A stretch of 64,000 bases of DNA, taken from Longibacter salinarum (GTDB lineage: Bacteria > Bacteroidota > Rhodothermia > Rhodothermales > Salinibacteraceae). Of this stretch, positions 25,367 through 35,386 are shown in pieces. Under the pieces are notes generated by a model that worked only from the letters and a program-made list of their open reading frames with translations, searched no databases and was not told the DNA's origin. The translations under genes and the position numbers were made by a program. Location: positions 124,001 through 188,000 of the forward strand of contig NZ_PDEQ01000005.1 of NCBI RefSeq assembly GCF_002554795.1, written 5' to 3'. Positions within the stretch are counted from its first letter, which is position 1, and every line of letters begins with the position of its first letter.

Positions 25367-27919
25367 TCAGTGCGCGTGCCACCGGCACAGGTCGGGGCGT
25401 CCACTCCAGGCCTCCAAGGCCTCGGATCGGGCGTTCTGACGCGCCCAGGGCGTGTCGCCTGCCCCGATGGGCGACCCCGGCGGCGTCTCCAGACGCGAGA
25501 CGTCGTCGTCCGCCCGTGCGTAGTCGCGGTCGAGGTAGCGGTCGATGACGGACCGAATCCGTGCCCGGTGCGCCTTCTCCCGGTCGTCGCCGCGCACGTC
25601 TCGGGCCTGCTGCCGAACTCGACGGAGATGCTGCTCCAAAGTCGCCTTCACCGAAGGACTCGTGCTCGCGTTCGTCGCCGTCTCGATTAGAACGTCGACC
25701 CAGACGCGTTGTACGGTTCGCTTCAGATCGGCATCCATGTCGTCGCCGTCCGTTTCTCGCCATACTCGACCAGAAACGGTCCGCAAAACCTCCTGGAGCC
25801 CCAACTGGTCGTCGTCCGTGCCCTTCTGCTGCATGAGTCGCTCCGCCCGTTCGGGGTGAATGATCCCAGAGAGAACCATTGATGCTGCGACCTCCGCGGG
25901 GGCGTAGGCATCCAGCGTGAGACCCGTGCGGCCGGGGAAAAGCTCGCGGTTCGACGGATAGCCCGGCGGCCGGGGCGGCAGGACATCGAGCGCGGTCTCG
26001 GGCAGGCGCAGTGCTTCGGGCGAAAGCGTCGCCAGAAGCGCACCCAAAGCGTCCATCTGCCGCCCGGATGGCACAGGTGTTGGCAAGGTCGCATTGTCAT
26101 CACCCCGGACGGCGTAGGTGTACGTTACGCCGCCGATGAGCTTCGTCGTCGCCTGCACCTGATAGCGGTGCCGCAGGTACAGAGGAACGAGCACCTCCTC
26201 GAGCACAGCCAGCGGCTGTCCCTTCCGAATCGTTTCGCCGCCGAACCGCTGCATCGCAACGCGCCGAACGTCCATCTCACGCTCCAGCGACGCAATCATA
26301 TTGCTTCCGTTGTCCCAGAGGTTGGCGTATGGGTGCGCGGCTCCGGCCGGGCGAGCATCTGCATCGGTGATGTACCGCAGACCGGCATCCTGTCGCGCCT
26401 GAATCGCTGCCTCAAGAAACTCCGCCTCCGACTGCCCCTCCCCCGGACGTCCGTAGCCATAGCGGATGGCGTGAATGTCCCATTCGCCGATACCGACATC
26501 GTAGGCGTTCGCGAGAGAGATGGAGTCGCCCTGCACGGCTGCGAGGGGGGCCGGGTAGTCCATGACCGACGCACGCTCGTTTGTCGACGCTGCAAAGTTA
26601 TGGCGCAGGCCGATCGTGTGGCCAATCTCATGCGCAGAGAGCTGTCGAATCCGAGCCAGCGACATATCCAGCATCGGGTCATTCTCGTCAAATCCGTTCG
26701 CGTTCGGTCCGACGTAGGGAGCAAGAAGACCTTCCGCCAGCAGGTAATCCTGTCGGACACGAAGCGATCCGAGCGTAACGTGGCCTTTCAGAATCTCGCC
26801 GGTACGCGGATCCCAGACCGACGCCCCGTAGCTCCAGCCACGCGTCCGCCGGTGCACCCACTGGATCACGTTGTAGCGAACGTCCATCGGATCGGCCTCG
26901 TCCGGCAGCATTTCGACGCGAAAGGCATCGCGAAACCCGGCTTCTTCGAACGCCTCATTCCACCAGCGAGCGCCATCGAGCAAAGCGGAGCGCACCGGCT
27001 CGGGTGTCCCGCGATCGAGATAGTACACGATGGGCTCTTCCGGCTCGCACATCCCCTCGGCGTCCGGATCGGAAGCGCAAACGAGGCGGTGTCGTGCGAT
27101 GAGTCGCTGCGGGATCTCCTCCCCGATCGGCACGGCGTAATCGCGATACGTCTGCGCGTAAAAACCGGCGCGGGGGTCGGAGCGACGCGGCGAATAGGCT
27201 TCGCGATCTGTCAGTGCGACGAGCGAGTGGCGAATGCGGAGAGTCACCGCATACGGGTCTGCAGCCGTTCCACGAACGTAGCCGCCCGGCTGCTCGTCGG
27301 TGGTGAAAGTCAGCCGAGCCTCGAGTTCCGTGTTCTGCGGAAACGACTTTGTCGACGGCAGATACGGCGCGCTGCGGCTTTTGTCGAGGGTGTATGTTCC
27401 CTGATCGGCCCGTTTCAGTGTTCGAACAATGCCATGGACGTCGCGCAGGATGAAATCAGTCGCATCCACGAGCACACGGCCGTCATCGTCCTCCGCGGCC
27501 ACCTCGAAGCCGTAGACCACCGACGACGCAAATGCCTCCTCCACGGCCTCCTGCTCGGCCGGATTATCGGAGGGCGCCCGGTAATTCAGATTCGGCTGAA
27601 CGAGCATAACCTTCGGTCCGACCCGCTCGAACCTCACCACACGCTCGCCGCTAAGTTGCCCGCGATCCAGACCCACCGGATTGGATCCGAGTCCGGCCGC
27701 GAGGTACGAAACGTAGAGCAAATCCTCATCGAAGCGCGAGATCTCGAGCCACACCTTTCCCCTGCGAGCATCCCAGTAGATCGGCACAAACCCATCGCGC
27801 TGCTCCATTCCGTCTGTCGCTTCGGCGATCGTAGGGAGCGGATCCGGCTCCTCAGAAAGCTGGGCAAAGGACGATGGTACAACGAGGAGCAGAACGAGCG
27901 ACAATAACAGCGTACGCAT
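25367..27919 (-). CDS. Secreted zinc-dependent metalloprotease (DUF5117/DUF4953-type zincin)
   Basis: 850 residues with a clear signal peptide (MRTLLLSLVLLLVVPSSFAQ). The catalytic zincin motif HEIGHTIGLRHN lies at about 430-441, with a Met-turn VMDYPAP some 17 residues on, giving a metzincin-like site. The N-terminal part (about 40-280) is the beta-rich DUF5117/5118 region typical of these Bacteroidota proteins, and the C-terminal 300 residues are helical. It should be periplasmic or surface-exposed and degrade peptides. It is the next gene downstream of the lasso-peptide cluster on the same strand, 85 bases away. Its signal peptide makes a role in cytosolic leader removal unlikely, but its position is worth noting. 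Confidence 0.88.
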   Translation of the reverse strand: MRTLLLSLVLLLVVPSSFAQLSEEPDPLPTIAEATDGMEQRDGFVPIYWDARRGKVWLEISRFDEDLLYVSYLAAGLGSNPVGLDRGQLSGERVVRFERVGPKVMLVQPNLNYRAPSDNPAEQEAVEEAFASSVVYGFEVAAEDDDGRVLVDATDFILRDVHGIVRTLKRADQGTYTLDKSRSAPYLPSTKSFPQNTELEARLTFTTDEQPGGYVRGTAADPYAVTLRIRHSLVALTDREAYSPRRSDPRAGFYAQTYRDYAVPIGEEIPQRLIARHRLVCASDPDAEGMCEPEEPIVYYLDRGTPEPVRSALLDGARWWNEAFEEAGFRDAFRVEMLPDEADPMDVRYNVIQWVHRRTRGWSYGASVWDPRTGEILKGHVTLGSLRVRQDYLLAEGLLAPYVGPNANGFDENDPMLDMSLARIRQLSAHEIGHTIGLRHNFAASTNERASVMDYPAPLAAVQGDSISLANAYDVGIGEWDIHAIRYGYGRPGEGQSEAEFLEAAIQARQDAGLRYITDADARPAGAAHPYANLWDNGSNMIASLEREMDVRRVAMQRFGGETIRKGQPLAVLEEVLVPLYLRHRYQVQATTKLIGGVTYTYAVRGDDNATLPTPVPSGRQMDALGALLATLSPEALRLPETALDVLPPRPPGYPSNRELFPGRTGLTLDAYAPAEVAASMVLSGIIHPERAERLMQQKGTDDDQLGLQEVLRTVSGRVWRETDGDDMDADLKRTVQRVWVDVLIETATNASTSPSVKATLEQHLRRVRQQARDVRGDDREKAHRARIRSVIDRYLDRDYARADDDVSRLETPPGSPIGAGDTPWARQNARSEALEAWSGRPDLCRWHAH

Positions 27920-28004
27920 GAGGAAATGAGGCAGCGGGCGGGGCAGAATCCGGACGAAAACGCGCTTCAGTATACGTAAACCGCCACACGAATGGAACCG
28001 CTAT

Positions 28005-28982
28005 TTACGCTGCCTTCTGTGCCAGTAGACGGACCTGCTGCTCAATTGCATCCACGACTTCTGACACCCGATCGAGTCCGTCGGGATAGATGCACGCGTA
28101 CGCCGGCACCGTTCGAACGAGCGTAGCTAGCGCCTCCTGCCGTTGCGCGGACAGTCCGAGAGCATGGATCGACTGAGGCAGAAACGAATGCCGAATGCAC
28201 TCCATGATGGCTTCTGTGGGGGAAAGACGACGGAAGGCCACGTCCTGTGCGTCCGGACCTCGCTCCGGTATAAGCAATGCACGTAGCGGGACGGGATCGG
28301 ACTGAAACGTGCCAAATCCATCGACCCCGACGGGCACCCGCCGCTTGTCAAGATGAGGCACGACGCGCGGGAGGTCTGCCTCTCCAACCCAGCGCTGTAC
28401 CTGATCCGACCAGAGGCGCATCTGCGGATAGCCCGGCTGCGCCACCGGTCCGCTGGCACTCGTCGTGACAGCCAGAATGTCGTCCGTGAGCAACGGGTGC
28501 CCCCGCTCCATCATGGCGGCCGCCAGCGTGCTCTTCCCGGACTGACTTGTCGCAAGCATGCCAATGCCCGCCCCGTCCACGCTGACGCTCGCTGCATGCA
28601 GGGCCAACACCCCGCGCCGCTCCAGCCAGATCGCGAGCACGGGACCGAACAGCCAGACCTCGAGCGCGTCCGTCAGGTGCGGCTTCTTGAGATGACACGC
28701 GATCGTCTCCCGCCCGATGTAAATATCGGCCGCGCTGGCAAACCGAAGCACGGCGATGTCCGCGATGTCATCGTTCAGAAAAATCGCATCCGCCAGTCCG
28801 TCTTCGCCCTGTGACTCGATGTGTACTGGGCGTGCTCCGTCCCAGAAGTCGGGACGTGGAGACTCATCGACGACGCGGATACGAACGTCTGGAGCCCCAC
28901 TGGCTCGTGAAAGCGAGAACCGAAACGGATACGTCGATTCCAGCGTGATGCCATACGCCCGATAGATGGATGGAGAGGTCAC
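28005..28982 (-). CDS. HPr-kinase-like protein, predicted lasso-peptide kinase
   Basis: 325 residues, GTG start whose last two bases overlap the TGA of the preceding gene, so translation is coupled. The C-terminal half has the HPrK P-loop fold: LHAASV, Walker A GMLATSQSGKST (about 141-152) and the acidic LLTDDIL (about 164-170). The N-terminal half is the variable region seen in HPrK homologues of RiPP clusters rather than the HPrK_N domain of carbon regulation. Homologues in paeninodin-type lasso clusters phosphorylate the side chain of the C-terminal Ser of the precursor; the precursor 1.3 kb upstream ends in Ser. No HPr gene is near. Role inferred from family plus context. Confidence 0.82.
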   Translation of the reverse strand: MTSPSIYRAYGITLESTYPFRFSLSRASGAPDVRIRVVDESPRPDFWDGARPVHIESQGEDGLADAIFLNDDIADIAVLRFASAADIYIGRETIACHLKKPHLTDALEVWLFGPVLAIWLERRGVLALHAASVSVDGAGIGMLATSQSGKSTLAAAMMERGHPLLTDDILAVTTSASGPVAQPGYPQMRLWSDQVQRWVGEADLPRVVPHLDKRRVPVGVDGFGTFQSDPVPLRALLIPERGPDAQDVAFRRLSPTEAIMECIRHSFLPQSIHALGLSAQRQEALATLVRTVPAYACIYPDGLDRVSEVVDAIEQQVRLLAQKAA

Positions 28983-30193
28983 GAAACCGAAGCGTGATCG
29001 AAAGGGGCGGACGAAGACGAATGCTGCAAGACGTCGAACCGGACCAGTTCACCGATGAATTGTCGGGTATCGTCACGGAGCGACGCGGGAGACACGCTCG
29101 GAAACGAATCGGCAAGCCGTTCAATGGCCTCGTCGATGGACGACGCCTCCCAGAGCGCCTGCCAGAACATTGCGGAGCTGCCCGACATCGACATACACAC
29201 GCCCGACCGCGTGCTTGCAATGATCCACTTGGAATCGACCTCTGCGACGAACGTATGGGGACCGAGTGCACAGCCGGCGGTGGTTTCGGGCTGACGAAAG
29301 ACCGGCGGACGTGTTTCTGGGTTGGTGGCGTGACGGTTCTTGAGGCATGATGACGGCGAAACGACCGGCAGGCCACGCATGACCCGACCAAGCTCCTCGT
29401 CCCACACGCCGACATCGGGCTCGCTCCAGGCAAATGCCACGTGCTCGGGAACCCCCGTCCAGTACCGCTCCACCGGCCGGTTCTCCCAGCGATTTCGATA
29501 CGTACCAGCGTGATCACCCCAGCGCTCATCGGTGAAATCCTGCACGTCGCGCGCTCGGATGCACGCCCGCATCGCTGAATCCGTTTCTACCGCATCACAC
29601 AGAGCAGGCGTCGCATAAAGTGCGGCCACAACGAGATCGCGTCGGGACGCATTGTTCGTCACGAAGCGGTTTCGCTGTGCTCGAATCCGTGCACCGGTGA
29701 TGACACAATCGTCCACGATGACAAGCGGGTGTCCGTCGCTCGTTGCTTCCACGTCCCGCAGATCGATGATTTGATTGGGTCGCAGACCCAGCGCGTAGCT
29801 CAGCATGCCAAGCACGATCATTCCACCGCGCGGCAATCCGGCAAATCGCGCCTGCTCTAGGTCGGCACCGAGTCGATTCGACAGGTTCGCTGCCAGCACC
29901 TCGCAGTCTGTCTCCGCCTGCTGGTAGTCAACGTACCGAAGGTCGCGGACAGTCGACGGAACCTGGCGGACGAGCGCCTCCAGCCGGGATGCATCGGTAT
30001 CGTTCAGAAATCCGAGCATCGCGACCCGGCGGTCCGGCCTGGGTCGCACAACACACGCCATCGGAGGAAACGAAGACCACGCCGGACTTGTGACCATTCC
30101 TTCAGCCACGCGCATGACCCGTTCCGGGTCTGCGCCAGCAGCCTCTATCGGTATCTCAGTAACCACGCAGCGGGGCCGAAGGGGAGAAGACAT
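28979..30193 (-). CDS. Phosphoribosyltransferase-like / PqqD-RRE-like fusion in a lasso-peptide cluster
   Basis: 404 residues with two recognisable halves. Residues about 85-200 look like a type I phosphoribosyltransferase: FAGLPRGGMIVLGMLSYALGL (PRGG at 121-124) and the PRPP loop VIVDDCVITGARI (158-170), including the paired Asp residues. Residues about 300-392 look like a PqqD/RiPP-recognition element: a short beta start (FVAEVDSKWIIASTRSG) and then helices (MFWQALWEASSIDEAIERLADSF). In lasso systems the RRE binds the precursor leader and is usually a stand-alone B1 or fused to the B2 peptidase. Fusion to a PRTase-like domain is new to me and suggests PRPP-dependent modification of the peptide. 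It could also be a degenerate, purely structural PRTase fold. Confidence 0.75.
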   Translation of the reverse strand: MSSPLRPRCVVTEIPIEAAGADPERVMRVAEGMVTSPAWSSFPPMACVVRPRPDRRVAMLGFLNDTDASRLEALVRQVPSTVRDLRYVDYQQAETDCEVLAANLSNRLGADLEQARFAGLPRGGMIVLGMLSYALGLRPNQIIDLRDVEATSDGHPLVIVDDCVITGARIRAQRNRFVTNNASRRDLVVAALYATPALCDAVETDSAMRACIRARDVQDFTDERWGDHAGTYRNRWENRPVERYWTGVPEHVAFAWSEPDVGVWDEELGRVMRGLPVVSPSSCLKNRHATNPETRPPVFRQPETTAGCALGPHTFVAEVDSKWIIASTRSGVCMSMSGSSAMFWQALWEASSIDEAIERLADSFPSVSPASLRDDTRQFIGELVRFDVLQHSSSSAPFDHASVS

Positions 30194-30232
30194 ACGGTCC
30201 GGTCTTCAGGGAAACAGCGACACATGAGAGAA

Positions 30233-30274
30233 CAGGCGTGCGACGCACCTCTTTCGGTCTACGCCCCACGCCTG
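30233..30274 (-). other. Stem-loop between precursor gene and PRTase-RRE gene
   Basis: Perfect 8-bp stem CAGGCGTG (30233-30240) / CACGCCTG (30267-30274) with a 26-nt loop, in the 107-base gap between the precursor stop (30301) and the next start (30193). No U-tract follows. Such stem-loops after RiPP precursor genes often stabilise the precursor mRNA or reduce read-through; that role is inferred. Confidence 0.4.
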
Positions 30275-30300
30275 CCCAAGAATCTCCTGAGGGGTCCCGA

Positions 30301-30465
30301 CTAACTCTGGTTCCCCCAGCAGTTTGCGTTCATACTTGATCCGCGTAGGTCATCTCCATACACCTGACAGTCACTACCGGGATTGGTGCGTCCCGCGGCT
30401 GTCAGGTCGGCCACCGTTCCATGCACTTTTAGGCGTGGCGACTCATATTTTTTGGAGTCTTTCAT
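30301..30465 (-). CDS. Lasso peptide precursor (54 residues)
   Basis: A short gene, ATG at 30465, stop TAG at 30303-30301. Its ATG overlaps the TGA of the cyclase gene (ATGA), so it is translationally coupled. Residues 7-22 read YESPRLKVHGTVADLT, an exact fit to the lasso leader pattern Y-xx-P-x-L-xxx-G-xxxxx-T that RRE domains bind. Using the conserved Thr at position -2, the core starts at Ala24 with AGRTNPGSD, so Asp32 is core residue 9 and can close a 9-residue Ala1-Asp9 macrolactam. The core is 31 residues, has Cys at core positions 10 and 26 (a possible disulfide), and ends GNQS. A C-terminal Ser suits the HPrK-like kinase in the cluster. An 8-membered ring from Gly25 is the alternative. 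Confidence 0.9.
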   Translation of the reverse strand: MKDSKKYESPRLKVHGTVADLTAAGRTNPGSDCQVYGDDLRGSSMNANCWGNQS

Positions 30466-32402
30466 AACGTCGTTGTGTGTCTATGAGAAAAACTTGGCCG
30501 GGACTTGTCATCTGAAGCGTGAGCACAGTGTTGCCGCAGCCATCGCTCAAGTACCAGCGTATACCAGAACCGGTGATCGTTTTGCCGACCCTCCCGGAAC
30601 TCATCGTAATACGCACGCAGACGATGGACATCGATAAAGCCCAGGTCGCGTAGCCTTGGACCCTTTAATAACGCGGCGACATGTTCTTTCTCCGTCATCC
30701 TTAGCGCACGGAGAAACAGTGCTTCCGGATATATCTTCTGCGCTCGCACACCGGGCATCATCTCCTCAAAGGCCGCTCGAGCAACAGATTTATTCTCCCC
30801 ACCACGGCAGATTACCGACGGTGGAACGGCCATAACCCATTCGAACAGCCGTCGGTCGCTCCACGGATCGGCCGACGCAAGTCCCTCACGGACTGCATCA
30901 AAGTTATTGCGTGTCCCGCCTCGCATGTGCCCCCCGAGCGTAGCCAGTTCGTACCGCTCGCGGCGAACACCGCTCAGTCCGATCGGAATGTGCGAGGACG
31001 AACCAGACGGCGCCGGGTAGTGACGCAGAGCATCGGTCGCCCAGGGCGGACAATCGACTCGCGGTACGGGCGAATCTTCCGGTGAACGCAAGCCGCTCGC
31101 TCGAAGCCAACGACCGACTCTGACACGTAGTGGCCCGATGACTTGCTCACGCACGACATCACGCAACGGCCGATTCTCCCGCTCCGCATGCTGGAGAAGC
31201 TCGCTCACCAGACGGTACCATTGTCCCGACCCCAACAGGCCGAGATAGTCGAATAGCCGGCCGCCCACCATCAGATCGCCATGATGCCCGCTCATCAGCG
31301 TGCAGCACGAGTCACGCGCCGCCAGCTCGTATCCCCTGAGTAGAAGGTGATGAAACCCGGAGACGTACGGCTCCTCCAGGTTGGGCTCCGGGTCGCGACG
31401 GACGAGCGGTACGGAATCAACGTCAATGAGCGTCGACGAAAATCCGTACCGGCAAACGATTTCGTCGCTGACGAACCGCTCATCACACACGGGCAGCGTC
31501 GGGAAGTCGAACGAATACGTTCGGAGTGGCGCGACCGAAACGCCTTGCTCATCAAGCCAACCGGCCGTCACGGCGATAGCGGTTGAATCTACACCGCCAC
31601 TCAGCAGCAGGCCGACCGGGTCGGGCGTTTGCAATCGACAGCGAACCGCCTCGGCAAACAGTTCGCGGAAATGCTCGACGTACTCCTCGTCCCGCCGATA
31701 GCGAATTCTTTGGCCGGGGTCAATGTCCCAGACCCGGCGCACGGCCGACGATCCCGGCGATGCAATGAGAGCATGCGCCGGAGGCACGGCGTGGATGCCC
31801 TCAATGAACGTGTGCGAGGGATGCTCGAAGTCGCCAGCCAGATATGCGGCAATAGCAGGCTCGTGCAGGTCGCTCGACACGCCGGGGACCGCCGTGATCG
31901 CCCCAACCTCGGATGCTAGCAGGAGTCGATCGCCGTCCTGCCGGTAGTACAGGCCGCGCATGGCCATCGGGTCGCGGGCCGCAAAGAGCCGGCGTCGGGC
32001 TGGATCCCAGACCGCGAAGGCAAAGTCGCCAATCAGGTGCTCGAGGCAAGCCGTGCCCCATCGTCGAAATGCCGCGGCGATCAGGTCCGTGTCCGATGCG
32101 TCGGGACGCAGATCATTAGCCAGTATATGCTCCAGATCCTCACGGTTGTCGATTCTCGCATCGGCCACGACGATCAGGCCCCCACGCCGCGACGCATCAC
32201 CGTGCTTTCTAATCCTGCGCTCTTTCGTCGCGTGATCCGCGTGCGTGACGTGCAGGTCGAATTGCACGAGAGCTGCGTCCGCGTCCATCGAAGCCTGCAC
32301 GCCATCCGGTCCTCGGTGCGCGAGCGCTGAGACCATTGCCTGTGCCGCGTCCGGCGCCCCGGGGCGACGATCGAAGTGAATGCAGGCACAGAGGCCTCCC
32401 AT
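30462..32402 (-). CDS. Lasso peptide cyclase (asparagine-synthetase-like, C protein)
   Basis: 646 residues with both parts of glutamine-dependent asparagine synthetase: an N-terminal glutaminase-like domain (about 1-210, with HRGPDG and IGDFAFAVWD) and a C-terminal ATP-pyrophosphatase domain whose PPi loop LLLSGGVDST is at about 266-274. The protein begins MGGLCAC, so the nucleophilic Cys2 of active glutaminases is replaced by Gly and ammonia cannot be made. That loss is common in lasso cyclases, which use the synthetase domain to adenylate an Asp/Glu side chain and join it to the core's N-terminus. The lasso precursor gene starts in overlap with its stop. Without that context it would be called a degenerate AsnB. 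Confidence 0.88.
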   Translation of the reverse strand: MGGLCACIHFDRRPGAPDAAQAMVSALAHRGPDGVQASMDADAALVQFDLHVTHADHATKERRIRKHGDASRRGGLIVVADARIDNREDLEHILANDLRPDASDTDLIAAAFRRWGTACLEHLIGDFAFAVWDPARRRLFAARDPMAMRGLYYRQDGDRLLLASEVGAITAVPGVSSDLHEPAIAAYLAGDFEHPSHTFIEGIHAVPPAHALIASPGSSAVRRVWDIDPGQRIRYRRDEEYVEHFRELFAEAVRCRLQTPDPVGLLLSGGVDSTAIAVTAGWLDEQGVSVAPLRTYSFDFPTLPVCDERFVSDEIVCRYGFSSTLIDVDSVPLVRRDPEPNLEEPYVSGFHHLLLRGYELAARDSCCTLMSGHHGDLMVGGRLFDYLGLLGSGQWYRLVSELLQHAERENRPLRDVVREQVIGPLRVRVGRWLRASGLRSPEDSPVPRVDCPPWATDALRHYPAPSGSSSHIPIGLSGVRRERYELATLGGHMRGGTRNNFDAVREGLASADPWSDRRLFEWVMAVPPSVICRGGENKSVARAAFEEMMPGVRAQKIYPEALFLRALRMTEKEHVAALLKGPRLRDLGFIDVHRLRAYYDEFREGRQNDHRFWYTLVLERWLRQHCAHASDDKSRPSFSHRHTTTL

Positions 32403-34561
<2,159 letters not shown>

Positions 34562-34581
34562 GCGGAGTGACCTCTAAAACA

Positions 34582-34612
34582 CTTCGCAATTCGAACTTCG
34601 AAATTCGAAATG
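34582..34612. repeat. Short 7-bp repeat tract between atpD and atpC
   Basis: Four heptamers in register (cgcaatt, cgaactt, cgaaatt, cgaaatg) ending a few bases before the atpC start. It is the only tract of the family lying inside an operon gap, so it would be transcribed and sit at the atpC translation start region. Confidence 0.75.
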
Positions 34613-34616
34613 ATCT

Positions 34617-35060
34617 ATGCCTGACGATCTTTACGTAGACATCGTGACGCCCGATGACCGGGTCTTTCGGGGCCAGGCGAGTGGTGTCCGCGCTCCCGGC
34701 GTCGAAGGCTCCTTTGAGGTGCTCCGCGACCACGCCCCGATGATCGCGGCATTCGGTGTCGGAACGCTCTCGGTGCAAACGAAGGACGCTCACCGGTTCG
34801 CCGATGTGCACGACGACCGCGTGGTCTTTGCGACCAGTGGCGGCTTCCTCGAAGTCATCGACAACAAGGTGACGGTGCTCGCGGAAACGGTTGAGCCTGC
34901 ATCTGAAATCGACGTCGAGCGCGCGCAATCCGCTGAGGAACGCGCTGCCCGACGCCTGAAAGAAGGTGGTCTGGAAGGCTCCGAGCGCGAAGAAGCCGAG
35001 GCCGCCCTGGAGCGCGCCCGCAACCGCGTACGAGTATCCATGGGTCAGGTCGGTAAGTAA
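34617..35060 (+). CDS. atpC: F1Fo ATP synthase subunit epsilon
   Basis: 147 residues. The N-terminal beta-sandwich domain (LYVDIVTPDDRVFRGQASGVRAPGVEGSFEVLRDHAPMIAAFGVGTL) is typical of epsilon, which couples the gamma stalk to the c-ring and inhibits ATP hydrolysis. The C-terminal part (about 95-147) is the helical hairpin, rich in Glu, Arg and Ala. Directly after atpD on the same strand, followed by a strong terminator at 35090, so atpDC forms a two-gene unit. Confidence 0.94.
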   Translation: MPDDLYVDIVTPDDRVFRGQASGVRAPGVEGSFEVLRDHAPMIAAFGVGTLSVQTKDAHRFADVHDDRVVFATSGGFLEVIDNKVTVLAETVEPASEIDVERAQSAEERAARRLKEGGLEGSEREEAEAALERARNRVRVSMGQVGK

Positions 35061-35089
35061 TTGACCTCGACCACAGCAGCATTCGAAAA

Positions 35090-35124
35090 ACGCCCCGACG
35101 GCTCACGCCCCGGGGCGTTTTCTT
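35090..35124 (+). terminator. Rho-independent terminator after atpC
   Basis: Stem ACGCCCCG (35090-35097) / CGGGGCGT (35111-35118) preceded by A-run and followed by TTTTCTTTT, 30 bases after the atpC stop. Confidence 0.9.
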
Positions 35125-35386
35125 TTGCCCCTGCCCTACGGGTCGGACAACGGTAGATACCGTTTTCCTGACATACCAATCGAGAAAATGCGCAACCCGT
35201 AGCTACCCGATTCCTGCGAACGGAATACGCTGAAACCGGTTAACGGAGCATAGCAGTTCGTTCTACTTTTTTGTATCCGGCATGAACGCCTTTGCTCATC
35301 CGTGGACAAGGGCTGGCGGGCGCGGTCGCTGTAGGCATGTCGGTATTCACACGTATAACCTCCCACCTACAGCCACTAGGATCGCG

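Noticed and set aside
28005-28982. True HPr kinase/phosphorylase of carbon catabolite control
   Set aside because: No HPrK_N domain and no HPr gene; the lasso context and N-terminal type fit RiPP kinases better.
34582-34612. Terminator or attenuator between atpD and atpC
   Set aside because: The self-complementary look comes from cgaa/ttcg heptamers; there is no GC-rich stem or U-tract.
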